A DNA stretch of 64,000 nucleotides, taken from assembly GCA_000310025.1 (NCBI GenBank), contig FN649741.1:3998894-4062893 (forward strand), in the 5' to 3' direction. Positions within the stretch are counted from its first letter, which is position 1. Every line of letters starts with the position of its first letter. Source of the stretch: Ectocarpus siliculosus. Taxonomy: Eukaryota > Sar > Phaeophyceae > Ectocarpales > Ectocarpaceae. Below the pieces are notes generated by a model. It worked only from the letters and a program-made list of their open reading frames with translations. It searched no databases and was not told the DNA's origin. This document shows positions 11,355-22,886 of this stretch, piece by piece. Made by a program: the position numbers and the translations under genes.

Positions 11355-13967
11355 TTACAAGATCTCGACGTTCTTGGGCTGCGGTGGAGATGCTTTGCCT
11401 ACGGTTACCTCCACGCCCGCAACCGCCCCCTCCTTAGTAGCGCCGCCGCCACCGGCCGTCGCCTTCTCGCCCCCCTCCTCGGCGTTGCCCTTTTCGTCGG
11501 GGTGCTGCTCGGCCTCGAACTTTGCCGAGATTTCGGAGAGGATGGCGTCCTTCGGGAGAGCCACGTCCTTGTAGACGGAGCGGTCGGGGCCGCCGCCGCC
11601 GCCGCCGCCCCCTGCAGCAGCGGTACTTGTAGCAGAGACCGCGACGCGGATAGATTTTGAAGGGTTGACCGTGAGCTTGACGTCCTCGCGAGTGGTGCCC
11701 TCCGGTAGAGCGAACCTGTAGACGGGGTAAAATTGGCGCGCGGGGGAGGTGGGTGGGTGGGTGGTGAGGGTGAGAGCACATTCGATACTGTGCAAGATTC
11801 ATGAAGAACAGGGCCCCACAACGGTTCCAGCCGTCATGTTATGAAGCATTGTAGTTCCTGAGAAAATATACACCAGTTCGAGTCAAGTGTTCCCCTAGAA
11901 AACATCAGAAACGTCGCGCACGACGCAGACGGCAGAACGTCGGCTCCTCTCTGCACCTCCCTGTTGTTGGTCTACAGAAAAAGAGTTTTTTGTTGTGACA
12001 TTACTCTCGAAGACAGTTGTTGCCGAGGAATAGGGAAACCACCGAATAAATTCATGTGTTCGGCTGCTGTTGTTGCGGACGTGAACCATACATCATCACC
12101 TAGTCAATAAGTCAACAATACCATACACCGCTGCAGCAAGCACAACACCACGTACCTGACAACGTACGACGATCCGTCCTCCGACAGCGAGATGTCCGCC
12201 GCCATCGTCGCCCTCCTCATCGCCAGCACGCGCTTCGCCCTGGCCTCCTTCGCCGCCCTGGCCCTCTCCTCGAACTCAGCCTCGCGCTTCGCCCACGCCT
12301 CCCGGGCCATCGCGGCCTGCTCCGCCAGCTCCTCCTGCGTGGGCACCTGCAGCCGCTCGAGCACGTCCTCCCCCCACATCGCCTTGGCGAACTCGCGGAA
12401 CTCCTGGTCCACAGCCTCAAACGGGGACGCGGGGCGCGAAGGCCGGGGCTCAGTAGAAGCAGCAGGAGTGGACGCGGCGTCGGCGGGAGACGATGCAGAA
12501 GAAGATGCAGCTGCAGCCGAGGGCCCAGCAGCAGGCGTGCTGCCGGTAGAGTCAGTGAGCGGCGTTCTTCCGGCGTCGGCCGAAGAAGCAGGGGCGGCGG
12601 TCGTGTCCCCCGCGGAAGCGACGGTGCCGGTCGTGGACGGGGTGACGGGTGGCGCCGCAGTGGACGCCGCTTCACCGCGCACCGACTTGTCCTTGTTGAA
12701 CCTCACCTGCATTAAACGGAAACGGGATGGTTTATACACAGTTGATAAGCAATGCCATGCCACGATTGTTTCACCACGTGATCGCCGAATTTATCGCATG
12801 GCGTCATTAAGTAGCTGATCTCGTCTCTGAAGCAATTCAGTTTTGATGATTCTTCAAGACTCATAAGACTACTGTTTGCACAGCGAAAAAAAATTGTTTC
12901 AAACTTCGTCCGGGCGAGTGGTCTTTCTCTCAAGCTTTCACAACACCGCGCCTGTCGTGTACGTAGCCTTCACACGGCCCTATTTTTTTTTAACCAAAGG
13001 GACACCTGTGACGGGCCTTACCTCAGCCTTGCTCTCCGCGAGCGAAGCAGTCGCACTAGACTCTACAAGGCCCTCCGGAAGCACGAACGAGCGAGACACA
13101 GAGTCTACCCGGCTGGAGCGCGTGACCCATCCACCTCTGGTGGTGAAGGGATCGGCCTCCTGTTCGCGGGTGATGCTGGCCTTGACCGTCAGCAGACGAT
13201 CGCTGACGGACACATCCAGCCCGTCGTGGTCGACCCCTGCCGGAAGGTCAAAGGCCAGCGCGTAGAGGTCATCGGTCTCCAGAATAATGACGGGGTCGCC
13301 GACCTGAAAAAATTGCAAGAAATTAGGTTTTGCATTGGTACCGGACACGTGGCAGCTAGCTAAAAAAAGCGTCGATCTCGAACGTGGTGTAAATATGTTC
13401 TACAAGATTGGGTGCCGGAAATATCGCTTGGAACGTGAGCAATGTACAGCAGTGGGTGGTGGAGGGATTCAGGTTAAGACATGCAAGACCATACCGTACG
13501 TTGACGCGACGATAAATACACGGGAGATGCGTTTTGAGGCGGAGGGTCGAATTTCGACGAGGACGGTATCCGACTAAATAACAGCAGTCCGCGGTATCGA
13601 CTGCGGCGAAGATTCGTTTGCTCACCCGAAGGTGTTGGTTGGGCTGACCCTCCGAGGGCGCGAAAATCATGGGACCGAATGATGGGCGGTACCGTTGCAT
13701 CCCCCTTTTTCGCCCACCGCCGCCGCCGCGGCCGCCCCTGCCGCCTCTCCCCCTGCCCCGCTCACGCCCAAACGGGTCCACGCCGTAGCACTCCAAGTCC
13801 CACGGACTGCAGTCCATGGTGACTGTCGTGGTGGGGACTGCAGTGCTGGAGGAGGATGGGCTACGATGCATCGCCAGTTTGCTGGGAGAGAAGAAACTGG
13901 ACGTGAACGCTTGGCTGGAGTCGAGCAGCATGATGAGCGTTGCTGCTGTTGCTGCTTTTTCCGTCAT
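11355..13967 (-). CDS. Plastid-targeted small heat-shock protein with two alpha-crystallin-like domains (4 exons, 511 aa)
   Basis: Exons 13967-13626, 13303-13022, 12706-12156 and 11715-11355 total 1536 nt in frame, ending in a stop at 11355. The N-terminus has a hydrophobic signal peptide with a Ser-Gln-Ala/Phe cleavage motif, followed by a Ser/Thr-rich stretch, indicating plastid import. Exon 2 (residues 115-208) is an HSP20 alpha-crystallin domain: DDLYALAFDLPAGVDHDGL, LLTVKASI, SRSFVLPEGLVESSATASL, closing with AEVRFNK in exon 3. An Ala/Ser/Thr-rich linker and a charged helix (~307-380) follow. A second crystallin-like unit spans exons 3-4: SSYVVR joined to FALPEGTTREDVKLTVNPSK, then VYKDVALPKDAILSEISAKF, with C-terminal VEIL like the I/V-x-I tail. 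Small heat-shock proteins bind unfolding clients without ATP. Two domains in one chain are unusual. A heat-shock-element array lies 240-305 bp upstream of the ATG. Confidence 0.85.
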
Positions 13968-16778
13968 TCTCCGGCTGCTGTTGTTGTACCTTGCCGTAAA
14001 TTGTCTTGTGCAGGTGGGGCAATGTACTCTGTGATCTTGCTGTGTGCTCCGTGCTCTTTAGGCGATACCGCTGGTGTGGTTGTGTTGTGCGCGGGGTGGG
14101 CGCGGCGGGGGTTGAGCGCGAAGGTCAGCAAGTCAGCACGGAAACCACGTGTCGTTTCGATAACGATACACGTGTCGAATTCGTCAACATCGCCGGCCGT
14201 TTCATGTTCCAGAACCGTCTACAACCGAACCCGTATCTAGAACGTTTCTAGAACCGTTTCTAGAACCCTTCCAAATTTTCTGCGTCGGCGCGTCGGCTGT
14301 CGGCTGCGCTGTGCTATAGCTGTGTTGCTGTGTTGCTGCGTTGCTTGTGTTCTCTCGACCTCACTCTTGCTGGTGTGATAGATAGTGGGCTCGCGTCCTT
14401 CGCGTGGCCATTGACATTTACGCGACCTCTAAATAGGTATGTTTCCCTCTTGCAAGTGTTTCAGTGTTTGTTGTGATCAGTTTGTCTCTTTTCAGTTTCA
14501 GCTGGAGGTGTGTTAGAAAGGCTTTTGCCGGGCGAAACGCACTTTACTTGCTCCCAGGGTTGACAGCACAGTATAATCAGTGCGGTCAAGTACAGTAGAT
14601 GGGCGTGGTTCTTGCAGAGATCTTTGCAACTCTTTCCACGGTTTCACCACCACTTTCTTCACGATGAAAGCGTGAAATCACGCAGCGCGGGTGGGTGTGG
14701 TGCTTCCGCTCCCAAGCCCGACAATATGTTGCAGCCAAACAACGTTTTGTCGGCAGGTTCCACCATAAACACCTCTTTGGACTTGTTTTTTTGAACGAAT
14801 GCAAGATACAGCAGTAGGATCGCGGGGAAGAGTGGTGTGAACTACAAAATGACACATACGACCTCTAGTGCAGGTTGAATATTGCAGGTGCCCGGTATAT
14901 AGTGCCGGTGTTTTCGGCTCGCACACACTGTAACCAAGTCGTTCTGATATCCGAATAGTGCAGCAGCAGCAGGTGTCCGCTTCTACGTATTGTGTAGTGC
15001 TGGTAAAATCTCTTTACACACCGGGTGACCCCTCCCTGTGTCAGGGAGGACCCGATTCGCAGGGTATCCATCGATTGACTTTTACCAGAATCGGTACACC
15101 TCCGCACTAGCGGGCCACCTACCGTACTCACAAATAATGAATGGTGTTCAGTAGCGTCAAAGACGGATCATATATTTTTGCGGCTCAGAACACAGGATGA
15201 ATCACGAGTCAGCCGCAGCAACTCTTGTCACCATGAGCTCGGACACGAAACAGCCAGATCTGCAGTAAGCGGCGTTTGGTGGTACGGTTGTTCCAACTTC
15301 ACCAGGTTCGATTGTAGGTTTCGACGTCAAATCCGTGAAAACAACGATAACTTCGCACAATTGAAATGAAAAGCGCAACGCAGTCGTGAGTTACACAACA
15401 AGAGGGACTACTCAACCCTCATCGCGTCCAAAATTGAAGTGAAGAACCACAGGAAAAAGCAGGAACATTCGAGATTTCAGGAAAGACAGTGCTCCTCGTG
15501 AAACCGGCAGGTGCGTTGAACACAGTAATTCGTACAACGCGAAGTGTATAGACTGGCGCCCGCCCAGCCAGGACAAAAAAAAAGGGGAAGATCTTGATTT
15601 ACCGAAAACAGCAGGGTACTCGACATGAATGGCACGAAGGTAACGTGCTTAGGTCAAACATCAAAAGGCAACGTGTAGCAGGAGAAGGTTGGGACAAAAA
15701 GTGAAAAGCTCACCTGATGTCTTCCTCCTGCATGGTCCTGGCTAACACGACAATCAAAATGTACCGAAAGAACTAGACTGGCGCCAGAGAAGGTGGGACG
15801 AAAACACACACATTCGGGATAATGTAGTCCCTCCAGCGTCTTCTTGCACCGGGGGCTGCATCTCAAACAACAGCACGTGCCGCATTTTCAGATCGCAGTA
15901 CATCGTGACTGCACACAACAACAGACCACCAGCAGTTGGCGATCAACTCGCACCATGTGCTTCTGACCAGAGCAGCGAAAACAACGCGACATTCATTGAA
16001 TGTTCACGAAGCAACAAACAAATCTATCCGAGGGTGAACAGGGCGGAAAATTCCAGAAACCACTTGCGGGTGACCAACCTCGGCGGCACAAATACCATAG
16101 TGCAGACCATATCGCCGCGTATACCCCTTCGTGCCTTTCTGAATTAGCCATCTTCCCCCCCCCACCCCCAACTCCCGCTCTCACGGACAAGCAAGGATAG
16201 CCTGGAGATCCTATCCCTTCGTCCCGTTGGCTACAGTACTTCCTGACATCATTGCGTACGCCTACAGGTACAGCAAAAACCACTCATGGGAAGAGGGGGC
16301 ATCGAAGGTGGGCGGGTGCGTGTGGGCGTGGGGGCGCAAGCCAAGCCCGCTGCCTCAGGACAGGGACAGGCCTACTCGTCTAAATATACCTCTCGGCCTG
16401 AAAGAGCTTCACAACGGCAGAGAGTGCACTCTTCCTGCACAAGCCTTCCCACTCTTACACACAGCAGTGCGAAAGGTGGAGACAACACAAGGCGAGCGTG
16501 TGCCAACAGCTGTTGAGCCGCCTGCAGGTAAACCTACTGCCGCTGATTGTAGCTTACTCTATGGGCGACAAGGCACGTGGGGGGGCACCGGGAAGTAAAC
16601 CAGGGTATAATAGCTCCTCGGCCTTAGAACATTTTAGCCCTCTCGCCCTCTCTTTTGTGCCTCCGAAGTCACGAGAGGCGCCAAAGAAGTGGCAGAATTG
16701 AAGAGGTGTACAAAAGCAAGTGTGCTCCAGGCAAGCGGCCGCTTGTAAGAGACGCCGCCGCCGCCGCCGTCGCCTCCG
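13968..16778. other. Intergenic region between the heat-shock gene and the ankyrin gene
   Basis: Apart from the heat-shock-element array at 14207-14272, I see no supported gene here. Short open frames, such as those at 15993-16283 and 16227-16598, lack recognisable domains and clear splice partners. One TACAGCAGTAG motif occurs at 14807. Confidence 0.5.
14207..14272. promoter_or_regulatory. Heat-shock element array (HSF binding sites)
   Basis: The consensus for heat-shock factor is inverted nGAAn/nTTCn units every 5 bp. TTCCAGAA occurs at 14207-14214, CTAGAA at 14237-14242, and perfect TTCTAGAA at 14246-14253 and 14258-14265, followed by a TTC at 14269. The last repeats keep alternating GAA/TTC spacing. 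The array lies 240-305 bp upstream of the start codon of the minus-strand double-crystallin heat-shock protein, as expected for a heat-inducible promoter. No gene starts close by on the plus strand. Confidence 0.85.
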
Positions 16779-18822
16779 CTACAAGCGTAGTATCCCCCGC
16801 CGGACTCGGCTCTCCGTGAGGAGCCTGACGGTCTCCTCGTCGTTGCTCTCGTCCCGCATCAGCTCTTGCATGCCCTCCCCGGCCCGCTTGCCCTGCACGT
16901 TTAGGATCTCCGTATCTGTGTCCGGGAGGCTCAGCAGTAGCTTGAGGCAGTCCAGCTTTGAAAAGGCAAAGGGAAGCAGGTTGGGGGGCGTGGGGTGTTG
17001 TGAGACTTTCTACCGGCGTCGGAGAGAGTTGACAAGATGGCGACGAGGCATATTCTTAAGCGGGACTGTTAGCATAAACTCCACCGAGGAAGGCACCAAG
17101 CCAAATAGCCAATACGAGTGCAGCCGGTGGACGCGGCCCTGTTGCCGTTCCGTGATGCATCATACGTTTGATGCATGTTTCGAGCAAAAAACAGGTAAGA
17201 CCACCACAAACATATATATGCGGAATTCCGGAATACTACCTTGGCCTTCTTTCTATATTCCGCACTAAATTTATGCTCGCAACCCTAAGTCCCTCTCAGA
17301 CAGGTGTTCCACGTGCAGCGACCACGCCCGCACACCGCCCCCGTGTTCAACCGCTGAAAAGCCGCAAAACTTTGTCAGTCACCGTCGGGGGTGTTAATCA
17401 AATTCATGCCACAACTTTTCTACCGCGCTATTTCACGCAAGACGCGTGCATCTCACCCTCCCCCAGAAGGCCGCAAGGCTCAACGCCGTGTCCCCTCGGT
17501 GGTTCGTCGCGTTCACGTTCGCCCCGGCCTCCTTGACAAGGAACTCCGTCACCCTGACGTTGTCACGGCGAAGGCCAGTTGCGCCACGCAGGAGAGAGGG
17601 CGAGCGCGTCCGTACGTATGAGGCCCGCACCAACATATTCGGCCGGGTTTAGGGAGCACGCCGGGGGAGGAAGAGCACGAGGGCACAGCATCCATCGAGT
17701 TCAGCAGAGCACCAAGCTACACGGATATGTATTGAGAGGACGATAGCATGTCCAAGGTACGCGTGTGCACGCGTGCGGACCTACACGAGGCCGCCGCCGT
17801 GAAAACCACAGCAGTAGCAACACTCACGCCAAGTGGCCCTGAGTGCACGCCGCCATCAGGGGAGTCTCCCCCCCGTGAAAGCAGGGGTAGTTCACCGCCG
17901 CGTCCGGGGCTCCGCACAAGATCTGTGGGGGGGGGGGGATGAGAAGCGGTCGCGCAACACGACGGTACAGCAGGGGTTACACACACACAAACACTTAACG
18001 GATTGGCTAGAACCTGCGGTACGCAGCAATCAGCCATCGCGGCCTCACTGACCAAAACAAATCTCGAACAATACACCGCAGTGCCGCTGGAGGTACGGTT
18101 CGCTTCGCGTTGCAAGGTGAGTGCGTTGCCTGGAGTGCGACAGCGTTCAAACTGGACAAGCAAAAATGCACCGTGTTGGGGTTTGACCGGGTCCAACCCT
18201 AAGCAGGAATTTTTCTCGTCCTAACCTCGAGCAACCTCGCCGACCAAAAGCTACCATCATTCTTTGGTCCAAGAACTTTTCGGCAACGGAGTCATTGTTT
18301 ACTTTTTGTGTCGGGCCGTCAACGTGAAAAGATAACCCGTCGTTTATCTGTTTGCGTATGCCTTTCTTTTTTTCTTTCTCGTTTTGGGGCAGGCGGTCTA
18401 GCGCAACAGTTGCTGCGTGGTTCCTCTTGGATGCCCCCACCGCAATGATACCATAGGCTACACTCACCCTCCGTCGATTTTCACAGCTCCATTACTCGAC
18501 GACGGAATTGTGTACAAAGCGAAACGATACGTCTTCGGAAAGCTCATGAGACGGTTCCGACGCCGCTATTTCTATTTTCGGCACCGACAGTCTTTTCCGC
18601 TATGGAGAAATCGAGCTATGAAAATCAGTACGCGGGGGGGGTGGTATCTTACGTCACCCATGGCGGTACTTGCCTTGACCACCTCTGCGTTCCCCGTCGA
18701 TGCCGCGACGAGCAGGGAGGTATCGCCCAGGGTGTCCGCGACGTGCACGGGCCCCCCTCGCTCAACGTAACGCCTCAACGTGTCAACGTCTTCTTCTCGT
18801 ATGCAATCGAACAAGTTCTTCT
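16779..18822 (-). CDS. Ankyrin-repeat protein (4 exons found, 5' end incomplete)
   Basis: Exons ~18822-18674, 17922-17828, 17553-17457 and 16955-16779 (stop TAG). The joins restore regular 34-residue ankyrin repeats: GDTSLLVAASTGNAEVVK plus ILCGAPDAAVNYP, then GETPLMAACTQGHLA plus VTEFLVKEAGANVNATNHR, then GDTALSLAAFWGR plus LDCLKLLLSLPDTD. Ankyrin repeats mediate protein-protein contacts, so the partner cannot be inferred. Intron 1 uses a GC donor (AAG/GCAAGT), which keeps exact repeat spacing. A GT donor 21 nt downstream (GAC/GTAAGA) would add seven residues. No ATG is found in the frame of the first exon. An upstream exon may be missing, or the gene may be 5'-truncated next to the repeat-rich region at 19.3-20.3 kb. 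Confidence 0.75.
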
Positions 18823-19313
18823 CTGCCGCAAAGACGTTTCCAAAATATGGGAGTTCCAAAATTTGGGAGAGCGTGTTTTTCCAGTACTTCTTTGCACTCG
18901 CGGAGCAGGTACACACAACGTTGGTTTGTGTGCGCTTTTCTGCTCACGAGACTGGACATGAGAAGCGCCCTCTGAAAGCGCGATTGGGGTGAGCGTCGGG
19001 GAATTGAGTCAAGGTGCTTCTGCAGGACTCGTGGTTAAGCTACATACTCGCCCCCCATCGGTGGTTCGGATCGACCGCACGACAACTGTCGTGAGTTGCC
19101 AAGGAAGAAACCCGCCAACAACCACGCCGCAAACACGAGAGGGATACGAACCCCGGAAGCTCGATGGTTAGTAAGTGGGGATATGTGCGGCAACTACGGG
19201 GAACGGTTTCAAAGCTAGACAGGAGTACGGTGGAGGGTACATTCTTCGCGATTATTGGACGTGACCCGCGTGCATGTGTCGATAACTAGCAGGGTAACCC
19301 ACGGAGTAGGAAC

Positions 19314-20335
19314 GCTCCGCGGAGCGGTTTTCTTCAGTTGACAATGTCACGGAGCAGTGCGAAGCAGTTTATCCGAGGGCAAAAGTCCCGCGGAGCGGAG
19401 CTTTTTTTTTTCACGTCACGTCACGGAGCGGAGTGGTTTATCCGTAGTGCGTTTTTTTTTCACGGAGCGGTTTTGTTTACTCCGTAGCATAAACCGCGCG
19501 AGACCATGGCCTTGAGGACGGTTTTCCGTCAGAAAAACCCGTCGAAACCACGCGGATATCCGTACAAAATCGACGGAGTACCTGCAATTTTGTGAAAAAC
19601 GTTGGGTTTGGTACACCGAAACCCGATTTTCCGCAAGGTGTGCTGTGGTTGGAGGCCGCCGGTGACACCGTATCCGTCCTCGCCGCTAGGATAATCCCAA
19701 ATAGGCCAAAAAGGGACCTTTCCCCGCATCGATACCTCCTCGACTCCTCCTATGTTCCTTCAACACGTAAAACAGCAGATGATTCCTCACTTGTCTCTCG
19801 TTGAAACTTGCCAGTACTAATATACCTCATACCTCCTCGACTCATACTTTCCTGCAACACGTACAACAGCAGATGATTCCTCACTTGCCTCTCGTTGAAA
19901 CTTGCCAGTACTAACACCTAATACCTGCTCGACTAATACGTTATTCCTGCGACACGTACAACAACAGCAGATGATTCCTCGCTTGCCTCTCGTAGAAACT
20001 TGTCAGTACTAATACCTAATACCTCCTGCTGAGAGAATAGAATAGAAAAAAAGAAAGAAAGAAAAATACCGTGACTCCGTGGGAAAACCGTGACTTTTTT
20101 TGCGGTTTTACCCGTGACTGCATTGCGGTTTTATCCGTGCTCGTGTGACGGAGTAGCTCAAACCGCTCCGTGGAAAAACGGCTTGTACGGATTTTTGGGA
20201 AGCTCCACGGAGCGGTTTATCCGAGGGCAAAATTCTCACGGAGGGGTTTTTCTCAAGGGAAAGTATCACGGAGCGGTTTTAACCGCTTCGCTCCGATCCG
20301 CTCTGTGGAAAAAAACCGCTCCGTGAAAACCCTGA
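19314..20335. repeat. Repeat-rich region with CGGAGCGGTTT units at both ends
   Basis: Two blocks (about 19314-19500 and 20095-20335) are built from short units such as CACGGAGCGGTTT and their reverse complement AACCGCTCCGTG. They share a direct 18-mer, GTTTATCCGAGGGCAAAA, at 19367 and 20215. Between them lies an independent ~95-bp tandem array. No transposase-like protein is encoded. The layout could be a decayed non-autonomous element, but this is not shown. Confidence 0.6.
19733..20030. repeat. Three-copy ~95-bp tandem repeat
   Basis: Units start at 19733, 19830 and 19922 with a partial fourth at 20020. Each begins with TACCTCCTCGACT or a variant, continues through ACAGCAGATGATTCCTC, and ends near AAACTTGCCAGTACTAA. 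Copies differ by small indels and substitutions. Confidence 0.85.
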
Positions 20336-20761
20336 TAATTAGTTGGACCCGATCTGAAGGACCACCACAAGGATAAGCGGTTGCCACTTCCTTCTTCAGC
20401 TATCTATGCGCTGCTGGCGTCGCGATATGCGCTCTCCACATTGCAGTGGGAACATTGACGCAGCACAGAAATGTTCATGTCTCAAGGCACTCCGACACGC
20501 TTTCGTGAGACGGTGGTTGAGCTCAAACCACACCACGAAGTATACTACTGCGGTTTCGCGCACACCAGAAAGTAGGCAGCAATCCTGACGTGTCGCGTTT
20601 TTATGCGTACGACCGTCCCTGCACCTGACGCACAAGGACCGCTCAAATGCTCCACGCTCACCTCCAGCTTGCATAGCCACTGTCGACCTTCGCCATCGTC
20701 GCCTAGTGCCGATGCCGCGGCCCGACCTCGCCAACGATTGCGACGGGCCGTATACCTGAGA

Positions 20762-21526
20762 CGGGGCGAGAAGATGAGCAAAATTAAAGGGTGGTGAGAG
20801 CGGCGCAGGCGCGCCCGCGTGGGGGGGGTGGCACTGGTCGAATTGGATTATGTAGCAGCGCAGCTCCTGTTATCATCGTGCTTGCTTGCACGGCGAAGGC
20901 TTCCCTCAGTGGAGCAACGAAGAGCCGCTACAAAGATACGTAAGTAATGTCTACATTCTAAAAACCTGTACCCGAATCATCGGTCATCTTGGTCGGGCCC
21001 TCGAAGGTCCCAAAATTTTATCCACGACGACGAGCCTACATGCCAAGGCCCAACCAAGTGGGCTTGGATAAAAAAAAGAACCAAGATGTGCCCCCCCCCT
21101 TTCCCCGTCCATTACCACCTCTGTCCGCGGAGCAATACAGCAGTAGCCGCTGCGGGACATTTATCCGGGGGGGGGGGGGGGGGGGGGGATTTTTACTCCT
21201 CCAAGGGTGGTTTTGGGGGCCCTTAGGAAACCATGGGGCCCCTTTCCCAAAAAAAAAAAAAAAGGGGGGGCCCGGCCCAACCCCTCAAAAATTTGACACA
21301 AAAAAAAAACGGGGGGGGGACCCGGAATGGGAAAATGTGGGGGAACCCCCCACCCACCCCGGGGAGAACCCCAATTCGGGGCCGGCCGGCCCCATTTGCT
21401 CCACTCCCGGGTCCAATTTCGGGCCACTATTTCGGGGGGGCTGAAGAAACCCGGGGCCCTTTTTTAACTTCCTTCTGGCAAAAAACCTTTAAAATGAGGG
21501 AAACAAGGCCAAACCCGGGCGGGGGG
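20762..21526. repeat. Left copy of a ~765-bp duplication flanking the gap
   Basis: This stretch matches 21627-22391 base-for-base once homopolymer miscalls are allowed. For example, AGCAATACAGCAGTAGCCG here corresponds to CCAATACACCAGTAGCCG in the right copy. It is of good quality up to about 21165 and poor after that. Confidence 0.85.
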
Positions 21527-21626
21527 NNNNNNNNNNNNNNNNNNNNNNNNNNNNNNNNNNNNNNNNNNNNNNNNNNNNNNNNNNNNNNNNNNNNNNNNNN
21601 NNNNNNNNNNNNNNNNNNNNNNNNNN
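21527..21626. other. Assembly gap (100 N)
   Basis: Exactly 100 unknown bases, a standard placeholder length. Both flanks carry the same sequence, so the two contigs probably overlap and there is no real missing interval. Confidence 0.98.
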
Positions 21627-22391
21627 CGGGGGGAAAAAGATAACAAAATTAAAAGGTTGTTAAAACCGGCCCGGCCCCCCCCCCTGGGGGGGGTTGCCCC
21701 TGTTCAATTTGATTTATTTACCAGCCCACCCCCTTTTTCCTTCGTCTTTCTTTCCCCGGAAAAGCTTCCCCCCAGTGGACCAACAAAGACCCCCCCAAAA
21801 AATATTAAATAAATTTCTCCTTTTAAAAACCCTTTCCCCAATTCTTCGTTCTTTTTGTTGGGCCCCTCAAAGTCCCCAAATTTTTTCCCACGCCGCCGGC
21901 CCTCCTTCCCAAGCCCCACCCAATGGGCTTTGAAAAAAAAAAAAACCCAAAATTTCCCCCCCCCTTTTCCCCTTCCTTTCCCCCTTCTTTCCGGGGACCA
22001 ATACACCAGTAGCCGTTGCGGAACTTTTTTCCGGGGGGGGGGGGGGGGGAGGGTATCTTACGTCATCAACGGCTGTTTCTGGTGTCCTTATGGAACGCAT
22101 GTGCGCCGTTCCCAACAGAGATAAAACGAGGGGGGCCCGGCCCGATCCCATCAATACTTGAGCACAGAGCAGAAGCGGGCGTGGACCACGGACTGCAGAC
22201 ATGTGGAGCAACCCACAACCAACCCAGGGATGACCACGATTCAGGCACTGCCTGCCGCAGTTGCATCAACTCCGTGTTCAACTTCAGGCCTACTATTCCG
22301 TGCTGTCTGAAGCAACCGTGGCCGCTTTCATACCTTCTTCCTGCACAACAACCTTACAACTGAGGCAAACAGGGCAAACCCTGGCCGGCGG
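21627..22391. repeat. Right copy of the ~765-bp duplication flanking the gap
   Basis: This is a second version of 20762-21526. Its first ~430 bp are poor and its later part is clean, which is the complement of the left copy. It is best read as the start of the next contig covering the same locus. Confidence 0.85.
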
Positions 22392-22886
22392 TCCACGAGT
22401 GAATTCCCACCCACCTTGGAGACCCTCGGCAGTGTCGGTGCTCGTGATGATGATGCAGCTGCGATGGGCGAAGGGATGAGGAACGCCCTCACGTCCACCT
22501 CCGCTAGAAGGATCGCCGCGGAGAATAAGAACGACCGTGGCGTTGGCATGGTGGCGAGAGTCGTCCTTCGTGGTGTGAGTGGATGCAATGTTGAATGGCC
22601 GAAAAATCAAGATGGTCAATGCCCCACGCACGCCGCACCTGTCTGGCACAGCAGCCAGCCCGGAAACATGTGCGAGCGGGGGGTTCGCACACAAAACAAG
22701 CCCTTACCCTAATATATTGCGTGGCCCCTTTTTCGTCGGTTTCAGAAATTATCAGATATCGACGACGACACACGTCGACAGGAGCCGTCCTTTCCCTAGT
22801 GCCTCACCCTCCACGGACGCCGTGGTTAACATTCTACCACGCGCCGGCGTAATAACCTGACTGGTCAATAAACACAGCAGTTCACG

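Larger units (their letters stand above)
20336..22886. other. Region around the assembly gap, no gene recognised
   Basis: The bases from about 21165 to 22050 are dominated by long G, C, A and T homopolymers typical of poor base calls at read ends. Open frames here, including those spanning the N run, are not credible. Clean sequence resumes near 22060 and leads into the DRC10 start at 22887. Confidence 0.6.

Noticed and set aside
21233-21646. Open frames spanning the N run
   Set aside because: They consist of unknown residues and homopolymer miscalls.
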